From Chrysophaeum taylorii (Eukaryota; Sar; Pelagophyceae; Pelagomonadales; Pelagomonadaceae), in contig JAQMWT010000076.1 in NCBI GenBank assembly GCA_029834535.1, positions 1 through 64,000 on the forward strand: 64,000 bases of DNA, written 5' to 3'. Positions 49,623 to 60,144 of the stretch are shown here, piece by piece. A program made the translations under genes and the position numbers. Under the pieces are notes generated by a model that was not told where the DNA came from, did no database searches, and saw nothing but the letters and a program-made list of their open reading frames with translations. Each line of letters begins with the position of its first letter. Positions within the stretch are counted from its first letter, which is position 1.

Positions 49623-51517
49623 TTTCGTGGGTGTGAACTTAACTTTAGAGGAGATGTGTGTATGTGCGACATCGACGAGCGGGCCTAGAGGGTTGGTGCC
49701 CGAAAACAACAGCACGTCCCCCTCGGTGGAGGTGGCCGCAGCCAGAGCTCGCAACTCTCATATCCACACTAAATTTGCGGATCACGTGAATAGTGTAGGG
49801 TAGGAACGCCGCAACAAGTATCAACATCGTCGTCATTTCCCCTATAATAACGACGCCATAAAACCACCTCCCTCGTTAGCTACCGTGTGGAGTGCCGAAA
49901 GATGGTGGCAACTAGCTTCCTGCGTGGATCACATCTATCTAAATTGCTGACTATTCACTGCGATCCTCCATTCTTTTTTCTTTGGGCCTGGAAGTTGCTT
50001 GCCAAAAAACATAGTATCCTGCCCCACCGTTTGTTTTTCCCTGCTTTTGCTTCGACCTTCGCGCTTTCTTGTTTCTTTCTTCGCCGTCTTCTTAGTTTCT
50101 GCAATCTTGTTTTCCCGTCTTCTGAGATCCTTCATGCTAGCTCTCTGAGCCTGGGAGTTTTCTGCCACAAGAACGAAAAATTCTAGCGAGGTCTGCTGCT
50201 GTGAGGGCGAACACTGAGGTCGACATAAGTGCGCATATCTTACAAACAAACTTGCTTGCTGGCTGGCTTTTGCGTGGTGGTAAATATCTAACTCGTGCAA
50301 TTAGCCTGCTAGTGAGTCCCCTCCGGATCCCGAGCAACCTGAAAGCAACAAAAAGAACAAAGATACATCTGGGTAGCACGCACAACATGCTTTTTGCGTG
50401 CTGGGTCGCATCCAAGCACCTAGCTATCTAACTATCTAAATACTCTATCAGCAAGGCCTACTGGGCGGTGATTATCGGCCGCAGTACACACCTCTCCGAG
50501 AAGCTGCAGTTTCTTCTATTCGGGCAATAATATGGCTCCCGGACTGATTGTGATGTGTGGACCCCACTTGCTGTTACAATGTCCTTATCCGAATGAGCTG
50601 GGGCCTATGCGGACCGTGTTGTCTTGCTTGCGGTCGCCCAGGAATACCGGTAGTGGTGTTTCTGCTTGGTTGGAGGTCGCCCTATGTCGCCTTGTTTACG
50701 CACGCGACTCTTTCACTGTCGACAAGCTGCAGCGGGACGTGGACGCGCAAATTGCGCCAAGTTCAGGGCACGCAAACATCGCGTGATGCGGTCTATTACA
50801 ACACGCGCATAGCCTATTGCCATAGGGTGCGTCAGAGCACCCTAGTATTGTTGTATCTTGTTGACTCAATTCGGTTGGATATGCAACAGCAAACTGCTGA
50901 CCCTCGTCTTGTCCTGAAAGCCACATCTGAGGTGACGCCAGAGTTTTTTTGTTCCACTTCTGTGAATCTCCCACTTGCCACGCGGACACCTTGTGCTTCG
51001 TCGATGATGCGCTGTGGTATTCGATGATACGCAGCGGCTTTGAGATTCGGGCCAACGTAAGCGGACTCTTCTCTGTAATCCTTTCCAATAATATATATCA
51101 TCAAGAAGACCAGAAAGGTGCTGCTTTGCCTCGAGTGCCGATGTTGTGGCACAGAATATTGGCGGTACTGGGTCTATGATACCCCTGCGCTACTTCGACA
51201 CGGGCGCTTGGCGTTGCTGTGAGCTAACGTGTATCTGTCTGCAAAAAAAAAAAAATCGCGCTGTCCGCGTCGATCGATATCGATCAGCGCGGAAGCACGT
51301 GGACCCGCCACCTTAGAAGCAACACGACATGTCTTGTGGTAACTAGCAAGGGGCAATGGAGGGAGGTGGCAAAGAAAGGGAGAAAAAAGAGCGCGGGCCA
51401 GTGCCACGTAGTAGCGGGATGGCGCCTTGATCAGGCAAAAAAAAGTGGGGGTCTCACTGCACTGCACTGCACTGCACTGCACTGCACAACACACGGGAAT
51501 ACTCGTCCGTTGGCTCG
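49623..51517. other. gene-poor stretch
   Basis: About 1.9 kb without a convincing gene. Several 70-150-codon frames overlap on both strands and none shows domains. A pentamer repeat (ACTGC)n lies at 51455-51487, just before the stop of the UPF0301 gene. Confidence 0.4.
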
Positions 51518-53296
51518 TTAGCTTTCGAGAAAGAAGTCCCTAAAGGCCAGGAGAGCTTGGTCGGCGAGGTGGTCGTTTTTTGCCTTGGCGTCTTTGTCCT
51601 CTTCGAAAGGGGTTTCACCGGGCGGGAGTTGGACATCAACGGGGGTCGCAAGGTCGAGTGCAGTCTGCCAGACGTCGAGGCCGTCGTCGAGGGTGATCTC
51701 GGCGGTCTCTTTTTGATCATCAAAGCGGTGATCGTGGATCCCGAAGACCTGGCGCCACGGGAACCTATCGTGCTCGAGGGGAACCAGGGCGCCCGTGCCG
51801 AGCAAACGGACAAATTCGTCGCGATGCCAGGCCGTCACACCGCACACCGCCAGCAAGTCCGTCACGGCGCAGTCGCCCGACGCGAGCGCTTTGGAAACGT
51901 CTCGCGCGTCGCAGACGCGGACCCTCCTGTCCAGACGTTTTCGGAGCGGGACGCTGGATTCCAAGCGGTCTTGTTTTTCCGCGAGGGGGCCGTCGAGGCG
52001 TTCGCCCGGGGTGCTGGTGCAGAGGGGTCCCAGCTTCAACCAGACGATCCCGCCCGGGGCGCCGCGGGCCGCGAGCTCGCCCCCGAAGGCGACGGCGCGA
52101 CGCGCGACGCGACGGTTTGGTCCGAGCTCGAGCGCGACGGCGCGTTTGGTTGGCCGGTTGAGAGTCGCCGCGACCACCAGATCGTTCGAGCTCGCGACGA
52201 CGATCGCCAGGGACTTGTGGAGGAACTGGCGGTCTAGCACGAAGTCGGGGCCGACGGCGACGCCCGAGACGAGCGCGCCGCGCGCGACGGGTTCGCCGGG
52301 CGGGCCCGCGAGGCGGCGCAACGCCTCGTCGGCGCGGCGGCGCTCCACCGCATTTTTCGAAAAGGCCGCCGCGTCGATCTTCGACGACGACAATCGCACG
52401 TCCACCCACGCCCGCAACATCTCGTCGTCCAGCGTGCCGGCCGCCTTCTCGATCTCGTCGTCCCTGCCGATCCGCCGCATGAGAGACTCCCACGTCGCCA
52501 CGCCGTCCTGCTGGGATTCGGCGATGTCGCGGGTCTTGAGCAACTCTTTCACCAGCGAGCCCCCGTCGGCGGCCGCGACGAACCACGACTCCTTTTGGAG
52601 CTCGCCCTCGAGCTGCCCGGGCGCCCAGCCCGCGTAGCCGCAAAACACCCAAAAATCTGACTGCGAGGCCTTGCCGTCGGCGACGAGCCGCTTGGCCGTG
52701 TCGAACGAACACCGCGACACCCCCTTCACCACCGTCGACCCCTCCTCCCCCATATCGAGGGCGGTTAGGCACTCGACGTCCAGTTTCGCGCCGTCGCGAC
52801 GCGCGGCGCGCGGCGCCGCGAACACGCCGCCCTCGCGCACGTCGCCCCCCAGCCACACCGTCCACCCGTCTAGCGTCCGCTGGGACGGCCGGTTCACGAT
52901 AACCCCCTTGGTGAAATTCGCGTCGTGCTGCACGATCACCACCACGCACTTGTGGAAATACTGCTGCCGCAGCGCGAACCCGAAATCCTGGCGCGTCCCC
53001 CCCAGCAACACCGACCCCTGCTCGATCAACGGTGTCTCGTACGCCCAGCTCTCTTGATCTGCCGCCTCGCACTCCTCCGAATCCTCCAGGAGCCCGCCGC
53101 ACCGCGACCGCGAAATCAACCGAGCGCGAAAGTCTCGGACGTCCCCCGCGACTTCCGGCGGCGCGTCGTCCTCTTCCTTCTCGAGATGGTCCCGCTTATG
53201 GTTCTGCGCACGCAGACTCTGCCGGATCCACGGCTGCGCGACCCACGCATCGACGACGACGATAAAGAATGCCAAACATCGAAAGACACCACCCAT
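51518..53296 (-). CDS. tandem UPF0301/AlgH-domain protein, likely plastid
   Basis: 592 residues from ATG at 53296. The leader (MGGVFRCLAFFIVVVDAWVA) may be a signal peptide with W after the cut (DA-WVAQP), as in plastid presequences. Domain 1 (about 90-290): QGSVLLGGTRQDFGFALRQQ, FHKCVVVIVQHDANFTKGVI, VNRPSQRTLDGWTVWLGGDV, and the end motif FCGYAGWAPGQLEGELQKES. Domain 2 (about 335-550) repeats the pattern: RGALVSGVAVGPDFVLDRQF, LHKSLAIVVASSNDLVVAAT, LNRPTKRA, AVCGVTAWHRDEFVRLLGTG. Bacteria have one such domain (AlgH, about 190 residues, function unsettled). In domain 2 the CGYAGW motif has become CGVTAW, so the halves have diverged. Confidence 0.85.
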   Translation of the reverse strand: MGGVFRCLAFFIVVVDAWVAQPWIRQSLRAQNHKRDHLEKEEDDAPPEVAGDVRDFRARLISRSRCGGLLEDSEECEAADQESWAYETPLIEQGSVLLGGTRQDFGFALRQQYFHKCVVVIVQHDANFTKGVIVNRPSQRTLDGWTVWLGGDVREGGVFAAPRAARRDGAKLDVECLTALDMGEEGSTVVKGVSRCSFDTAKRLVADGKASQSDFWVFCGYAGWAPGQLEGELQKESWFVAAADGGSLVKELLKTRDIAESQQDGVATWESLMRRIGRDDEIEKAAGTLDDEMLRAWVDVRLSSSKIDAAAFSKNAVERRRADEALRRLAGPPGEPVARGALVSGVAVGPDFVLDRQFLHKSLAIVVASSNDLVVAATLNRPTKRAVALELGPNRRVARRAVAFGGELAARGAPGGIVWLKLGPLCTSTPGERLDGPLAEKQDRLESSVPLRKRLDRRVRVCDARDVSKALASGDCAVTDLLAVCGVTAWHRDEFVRLLGTGALVPLEHDRFPWRQVFGIHDHRFDDQKETAEITLDDGLDVWQTALDLATPVDVQLPPGETPFEEDKDAKAKNDHLADQALLAFRDFFLES

Positions 53297-54234
53297 TATT
53301 CACCAACTGGTCACGAACGAAGCATTGCGCCGTGACGCTAACCCGAGAAAAAGGGAAAACAAACACCCCCGCCAATTATTCTAAGCAGCGCACACACGTT
53401 CGCTAACCACCTTTGAGTTTATTCCTAAACCCGTACACCGCGCCGAGTGCCGTGATTGGTATCCTTTCTTCTGACCACGTGGCACGCTCCGCGTGTCGTT
53501 CCGTTTTTTTTCGTCGTGGATGCGTACGTACGAAGCAATGATGAGTCCTTGCCTCTCGGGCGCGCCGAACTGAACTCAACGGTCATGTGCCATCAGCTCT
53601 TGAGGAAGAGCCGGAGCCAGGACCGATTGAGGAGGTCGAGGAGTCCTCTGATACACCCGGGAATAATAGAATGATCCCGGCCGGAAGAACAGTGGTGACA
53701 TCAAGCTTATAGAGGACCTAATAATGCCCCTATACGTCGGCAAGCAAGCTCTAGGAGAAGATTACCGGCGACCCAAGGTACGGCGGCTACCTCCCAGACA
53801 CGGCGCGAGCGCGTCGAAAGGCTCGATCGGAACACTTGCCGCGCAGAGCTCCTCCGAGCGCGTCGTCTCCGCTGCCAGCATCGTCATGACCGAAGGTCAA
53901 AAAAGTTCATCTCCGACGAGGAGGAGCTCGATATGCTGTGTGTAACCATGAATCCAAAAATCATCATCGCCTATATATGCCCGCAAGAAGTACAGCACAG
54001 CAATGCCAGCACAAATCGATCGTTCGTAAACACGGCATAACGAACTCCTTTCGAGAAGAACCACGACAATCTCGAAGAGCCGTTATTATGCCGCGCGCGT
54101 GCCGGTTTTTCTTCGGCACTATAAATAATTCCGTGCCGTGCCCCGGCGGCGCGTTTTGTGACTTGGAAGGGCACAACGCTACCCTTCTTGTTCCGACCGA
54201 ACGGACAGCGCCACGTGGTGAAGGTTTGGTGAAG
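53297..54234. other. non-coding stretch upstream of adenylate kinase
   Basis: The adenylate kinase frame stays open upstream to 53938, but that part ([18 protein letters not shown]) is not kinase-like and is probably 5' UTR. No other gene is seen. Confidence 0.4.
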
Positions 54235-55056
54235 ATGCTCAAGATTCGGTCATCAATATCGTTCGCACGGTTGCTGCGGCTGCTGGCGGTGCCCATCCTA
54301 TTCGCCGCAGCGTTCAACGGCGGAAACTTGTTTCCTACAAGACGGGTGACGCCCAAGATGAACTTGTCGGCAGGGGGTGCCACAGAAGATCGATCGATTA
54401 TAATTCTCTTTGGTCCGCCCGGTTCGGGCAAGGGCACGCACGCCCCAAAGATCGTCGAGGAGATCGGCGCACCGCAGCTGTCGACGGGGGACATGCTGCG
54501 CGCTGCCGTTGCAGCGGGCACGGAGGTCGGCACCAAGGCCAAGGCGGTCATGGAGAGCGGCGGCCTCGTCTCGGACGACATTGTCGTCGGCATTATTAAG
54601 GATCGAATCCAGGAGGATGACTGCGCCAAGGGCTTTATCCTCGACGGCTTTCCGCGGACGGTCGACCAGGCGAAGATGCTCGACGCTTGCCTCGCAGAGA
54701 CGAGCGAGAAAGTCGCGCGCGTCATCGCGCTCCAAGTTCCAGACGACGTGCTCACCGAGCGAATTTGCGGACGCTGGATACACAAGGCCTCCGGAAGGTC
54801 CTATCATTCGAAATTCGCGCCGCCGAAATCCCTCGCCGGCCGCGATCCGACACCTGAGACTATGCTCGACGACGAGACGGGCGAGCCCCTCATGCAGCGC
54901 TCGGACGACACCGAGGAGGCCCTATCGCAGCGCCTCCAAGCTTATCACGCCCAGACTGTCCCCATCCTTGAGCACTATGAAGCTATTGTTTCCGTCGTCG
55001 ACGCCAACCAGGATGTGGCCTCCGTATGGACCGAAATCGAGAAAGTCCTGCCCTAA
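54235..55056 (+). CDS. adenylate kinase, plastid-targeted
   Basis: 273 residues from ATG 54235 ([20 protein letters not shown]); I chose this Met because it starts a hydrophobic leader ending FAAA followed by FNGG, a plastid-type A/F cut. The kinase starts near residue 55: P-loop [44 protein letters not shown], the LID entry [15 protein letters not shown], and the late [16 protein letters not shown]. It is a long-LID form without the zinc cysteines. It interconverts 2 ADP with ATP and AMP, here probably in the plastid. There is no sign of damage. Confidence 0.88.
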   Translation: MLKIRSSISFARLLRLLAVPILFAAAFNGGNLFPTRRVTPKMNLSAGGATEDRSIIILFGPPGSGKGTHAPKIVEEIGAPQLSTGDMLRAAVAAGTEVGTKAKAVMESGGLVSDDIVVGIIKDRIQEDDCAKGFILDGFPRTVDQAKMLDACLAETSEKVARVIALQVPDDVLTERICGRWIHKASGRSYHSKFAPPKSLAGRDPTPETMLDDETGEPLMQRSDDTEEALSQRLQAYHAQTVPILEHYEAIVSVVDANQDVASVWTEIEKVLP

Positions 55057-55210
55057 AAACCTAAAGCCAGCCTACTAGATTTTTTATGACGTGGTTCCGG
55101 AAGGAGGGTTTTCTGAATTGAGGTGTGACGTACGCCTGAACCCATCGCCAGACCCAAGAGATAAACAAACAAACAAACAATCCGGCGAATCTATCTCGTC
55201 GCCCATCCAG

Positions 55211-55241
<31 letters not shown>

Positions 55242-55244
55242 GCA

Positions 55245-56836
55245 ATGGCGCAAGGAGACTATCGGTACGACAGGGTGCTTGACCTCGCGGCATGACCTTT
55301 CATGCGCAGGGTCGCTGACATCTGCACACAACACTTTGGCAGCGTCGCGTTTTTTCGTGTCGTTTTGTTGAGTGCTGTTCTCCCGCAGCGCTCGCCGACT
55401 TCGGCAGGCGGGAAATCTCTCTTGCCGGTGAGCCTCGGTGTGTCGTAAACTTACGAACGACCGCAGAGTACGAGATGCCCGGCCTTATGAAGACGGTAGA
55501 GGAGTACGGGCCCTCGCAGCCGCTCGCCGGCGCGAGGATCGCCGGGTCGTTGCACATGACAATCCAGACGGCCGTGCTCATCGAGACCCTTAAGAAGCTT
55601 GGCGCCAACGTGCGGTGGTGCAGCTGCAACATCTTCTCAACCCAGGACCACGCGGCGGCCGCGATTGCGCGCGACGAGTCCGCGGCCGTGTTCGCGTGGA
55701 AGGGCGAGACGCTGGCCGAATATTGGGAGTGCACCCTCAACGCCATCACCTGGACCAACCCCGACGACAAGGGCGACGGGCCTGACCTGATCGTCGACGA
55801 CGGCGGTGACATGACCCTCCTCGTCCACGAGGGGTACAAGGCCGAGGAGAAGTACGCCAAGGACAAAACCCTACCTGATCCCAACTCGACCGACAACGCC
55901 GAGTTCAAGATCGTGCTGACGATCATCGCGCGTGAGCTTCCCAAGCAGCCCGACAAGTGGCACAAGGTCGCGAAGCGCATGTTCGGCGTCTCGGAGGAGA
56001 CGACGACGGGCGTCCACCGCCTTTACGCGATGGCGGCCGCCGGCGAGCTCCTCTTCCCGGCGATCAACGTGAACGACTCGGTCACCAAGTCCAAGTTCGA
56101 CAACCTGTACGGCTGCAAGCATTCGCTTCCGGACGGTATCTGCCGCGCGACCGACGTCATGCTCGCCGGAAAGCGCGCCGTTATCTGCGGCTACGGCGAC
56201 GTCGGCAAGGGCTGCGCGATGGCCATGAAGGCGGCCGGATGCATCGTCACGGTCACCGAGATTGACCCCATCTGCGCGCTGCAAGCATCGATGGAGGGCT
56301 TCGCGGTCAAGACCCTCGAGTCGTGCCTCGAAGAACTCGACATTGTCATCACCACCACCGGAAACAAGGGTATCATCATGACGAGCCATATGGAAAAGAT
56401 GCGCGACAACGCGATCGTCGGAAACATTGGCCATTTCGACAACGAAATCGACATGGATGGCCTCGCTAAGGCTGCGACGCGCCTCAACATCAAGCCCCAG
56501 GTTGACAAGTTCATTTTCCCCTCGGGGAAGGGGCCCATCATCCTCGCCGAAGGCCGGCTCCTTAACCTCGGCTGCGCGACGGGACATCCCTCTTTTGTCA
56601 TGTCCAACTCCTTCACCAACCAGACCCTCGCCCAGCTCGAGCTCTGGAAGGAGCGCCACTCGGGCAAGTACGCGCGTGGTCAGGTATACACGCTCCCGAA
56701 GATTCTCGACGAAAAGGTTGCCGCGCTCCATTTGCCCTCGCTCCGCGTCGAGCTCACGACGCTCACCGACGAGCAGGCCGATTACATCAGCGTCAACAAG
56801 GCCGGGCCGTTCAAGCCCGACACCTACAGGTACTAG
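55245..56836 (+). CDS. S-adenosylhomocysteinase (AdoHcyase)
   Basis: The main exon is 55467-56836. A 39-nt intron (55428-55466, GTGAGC...CGCAG) joins it to exon 55389-55427, restoring [20 protein letters not shown], the conserved family N-terminus. A first exon from ATG 55245 ([14 protein letters not shown]) is inferred, but its 3' border has no GT (see findings). The body is canonical: [40 protein letters not shown], the plant/bacterial-type insert ending [33 protein letters not shown], the NAD site [19 protein letters not shown], and C-terminal [11 protein letters not shown]. It hydrolyses S-adenosylhomocysteine to adenosine and homocysteine, keeping methylation running, and acts as an NAD-dependent tetramer in the cytosol. 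Confidence 0.95.
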
Positions 56837-58153
56837 GTTGCTGGCGCTACGGCAGTTGTTGCCATTCTGTCTTGCGTCGCCAAGTTTTCTTCATCGCTTT
56901 ATGCGTGCGGTTCCACTCCCCCAGCTTTCGTTACTTCTGGGTGGTCTGCTGCTGTGAGCCACACCCGCGCCCTCCTCGTTTCCTTTGAACCAACGCACAC
57001 CCACGTTGTGCGTGCTTCCAACGAAGCGTAGAGGCCGTGGCTGTGTACCAGTTTCTCTGCCGTCTAGTTCAAGCGCCCCACGTTCTTTTCCCCAATTCGT
57101 TCTTTCCGACGGCATGGGCCTTTCTTTCACAAGCGCGCTGCTGCTGCGCGCGCCTGACTTCGTGCTTCCGCCGGACATCGTCGCCTTGCCACGGGAATCC
57201 TGGCTTTTAGTACATCCTTACTTATTTAGACGTCGCGCCGTGTCATCATATGCGCCCTTCCAAGAAACTGTAGTAGTCCAAGGGAGCTTTGTGTGAGTTG
57301 CGGCGACTTGCGGGCGTAAGCGCGAGGGGATAGGCGCTAGGCGTTGAAGAGATACATGCGCTCCTCGTGGTCGACCGTTCCTACCTAAGCTTCCAATACT
57401 TCTTCGCCGTGTCTGCTTCCGAGGTTCCTGGCTCGGCGTTGCAATCAACACCGATTTGAGGGCCGGCTTAAGGCCCGTGTCATTCTGGCGGCCCGCGACT
57501 CGTTGAAGTTCATCAGCATGGGTGCGCATGTGATGCGCAAATCGTCGGAGAGAACTTGCCCCGCTTTCTCGAAGAAGCGTCAGACGAGTCTTTCGACACC
57601 CAGCCTATGGTTCGCCCCGAAACGCAACAGTACGTAGATGCACGTCGGTCGTCGTCGGGACCATTGAGATTTTCGACAAGCCGAGTAATACGAGTGAGAA
57701 TCACTCGTTCCTCAAAAGTGAAATGGTCCCGGGGCGACGTAGAAATCACGGCGGATCTCGTCGGCATTTCAAATGCTTCGCGAGGTTGTCGAGGTCGGCG
57801 CCATCAACTTAGTGGGGCGGTCCCATATGAGGAGCAGTGTATGAATGTGCCCAAGAGCAGCAGCAGCAGCAGCAGCAGCTTTTGGCGGCGGCGGCAGCGG
57901 CGGCGGCGGCAGGGGTCAACTCGAAGTCCTCGGGTGTGCGCGCGATGACGTTGCCGTGCGACGCGCGCTTCGCTGCGATGGTGCTGGAGGTGCCCAGATC
58001 CTTGGTGGTCCTTAGGACGGGACCCCCAACTAGCTGGCCGCGCGAGCAATCGAGAGACCCTGGGACCGAGGTACCAAGGACTCATACACCTAGACAGAGC
58101 AGCCACTGCCACACACTCTCCGAGTGGGGCGTAAAATTGTGAAAAACTCGAAT
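56837..58153. other. non-coding stretch
   Basis: About 1.3 kb without a convincing gene. It has a (CAG)n run at 57858-57880 and a (GGC)n run at 57885-57912. A 130-codon plus frame over these repeats is an artefact. Confidence 0.4.
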
Positions 58154-59056
58154 CTAGGAAGATACCGGCGGCGTTTCTTGTTGTTGGTAGTAGGCCATGG
58201 CGTCGAGAGCGACTTGACAGCTCTGCGCGACAATGGCGTCGCGGTCGGAGAGGAAGGTCGAAAGGATAGGGGCTGCCGTTGGCGGATCGAGGGCACCTAG
58301 TGCTTCGGCCGCCTCGTGCCTGACCATGGGGTGCATGGTCGTGTCCCGAAGGGCTGTCTCGAGGGCAGGCGCGGAGGCGTCGCGCGCAAGCTGTCCGAGG
58401 ACAAAGGCGAGCTCGTGGCGGAGGAGGTCGCTGGGAAGCTTATTTCGGGGGAGGACGAGGGCGCGGGAAAGGACGTCAACGGCGTCGCGGGTGGCGAGGT
58501 CTCGGAGTGCAAAGAGGGCTTGGTACTGGCACCAGAGAGAGTTGCCGTCGACGAGGTCGGTCTCGAGCGAGTCGAGCGATCGTTCGGCAGCGGGCGGCGC
58601 GGGATCGAGGGACAAGAAGGTGGCGTTGGGCGCGTGGGTGTGCTGGTCGCGCCATGCAAAGAGGTCGAGGGCCAGGCGGCACGTCTCGCGGACCTCGGGG
58701 GCGACGTCGTCTAAGCCAACGCGTAGCGTCGCGATGGCGCGGGCATCTCCGATGGCCCCCAGCGCCTCAGCCGCTTCGTGGCGCACGACGGCCTCGTCCT
58801 CGACGTCGCGTACGATGGCGCACAGGTCGTCGACGGCGTCGGCGTGGCCGACCTGGCCAAGGATGTACGCGAGTTCGTGGCGAAGCAGCGCCGAATCCGT
58901 CCGCACCAAGAGCGCCGAGCGCAACGCGCGTCGCGCCTCGGCGTCATGCTTGCGCTCGCGGAGCCAAAATGCCGCGCGCGTGCGCTCGGCGATGCTCGCT
59001 GATCGGTTCAGCAGTCTTTCGCGGAGCGCAGGGACGCTCGTCGTGGCGTCGACCAT
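58154..59056 (-). CDS. DOHH: deoxyhypusine hydroxylase
   Basis: 300 residues from ATG at 59056 (MVDATTSVPALRERLL), the normal family length; the frame is open further up but without homology. It is a HEAT-repeat protein with two halves, each with two His-Glu motifs that bind the diiron centre: LLRHELAYILGQVG and VVRHEAAEALGAIG in the N half, LLRHELAFVLGQLA and MVRHEAAEALGALD in the C half. All four HE pairs are present. The enzyme hydroxylates deoxyhypusine on eIF5A, completing hypusine. The linker between halves (TFLSLDPAPPAAERSLDSLE) matches the family's FxSxDPAP motif. Single exon. Confidence 0.95.
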   Translation of the reverse strand: MVDATTSVPALRERLLNRSASIAERTRAAFWLRERKHDAEARRALRSALLVRTDSALLRHELAYILGQVGHADAVDDLCAIVRDVEDEAVVRHEAAEALGAIGDARAIATLRVGLDDVAPEVRETCRLALDLFAWRDQHTHAPNATFLSLDPAPPAAERSLDSLETDLVDGNSLWCQYQALFALRDLATRDAVDVLSRALVLPRNKLPSDLLRHELAFVLGQLARDASAPALETALRDTTMHPMVRHEAAEALGALDPPTAAPILSTFLSDRDAIVAQSCQVALDAMAYYQQQETPPVSS

Positions 59057-60144
59057 AGCGGCGATAACTTGATATACTAAAGCTACTGTATGTATTTGGT
59101 ACAAAAAGTGCAGGGTATTCTTTTCTTTTTTTAAAACCGTTACCCTCATGGCCACGTCATCAAGTTGAAGTGGCGTTGGAAGTCTATGCACCGTCGCTGA
59201 GTATGGTCTGTCGCCTCTGGGTTCCATGGTAGAGACAGAAAATTTGATGTCACCTGGGCGGAGTCCTTGTCGCAGTGGTAGAAGTGCTTGTCCTCTGTGC
59301 GTCCTGTCTCCTTCGACGCAGGGACAGCACTTGACAGTATCAGGTGACGGGCTTCTTGAGCGTGTACGTAGTGTGTTAGCGATATAGAGAGGGGGGGGTG
59401 GTGGGGGGGGGTCATGGCGAAAATGAAATTTTCTACCTCTACGCCCTCACAGAGCGAACTCGGGAGAGTGGAGCTCTGGACCAAGAAAGGTCGAAGAAGG
59501 AAAAAGGCGGACGGCGTGGGAGTAGCCAAAGTCTAAAAGAGGTGGCGGTCGTGAGAAGTGGGTGTGGTGGCGGGCGACGGAGTCGTCCACGGCGGCGGGA
59601 TGAGGCCGAAAGTTAGATTCATGGGGGGTGGGTGATGCGGGGAGAGTGGATTCGGCTAGAAGAAGGCCTGGAGGGGTGTAGTGGTTTTCTCAGATACCCG
59701 CCCCTCCTGGCCGGACCGGGGGCCTCAACAACCCTTCCTCCCAACCCGAACCACGGGTGAAACCGCCACACGCCCGATCTCAGCGTAATACCTCACGCCA
59801 TCACGAAATCGGACAATCAAATGAGGGTAATATCAAGAAGACAGCAAGAAAGCAACACAAATGCCTGGTATATTGGGCTGAGCGCAGGTGAGGGCGTCAA
59901 GGTGACACCCCCCCCCATAATTGCAAGGTCAGTGTACCAGGGCAACAATCAGGGCAAGTCAGGTGGCAGGCAGGCAAGTGGGGGAAATGGGCGTTACTGC
60001 CACAGGGGTGTAGGTGGTAAGGCCCTACTACTAAGGGGGCCGGGTCCGTTGTGTGGGAAAAGGGTATGTTTGAGTGGGGAGTCGGTGTAGGTGGAGGTGG
60101 GTTACTTGTGTGGGGGCGTAAGTAAAATTTGTGATCGTTGCAAC
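59057..60144. other. non-coding stretch between DOHH and RIO1 genes
   Basis: No gene is seen. It contains G-rich runs (59391-59410), C-rich blocks (59690-59770) and a C9 run (59908). The upstream regions of both divergent genes lie here. Confidence 0.4.
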
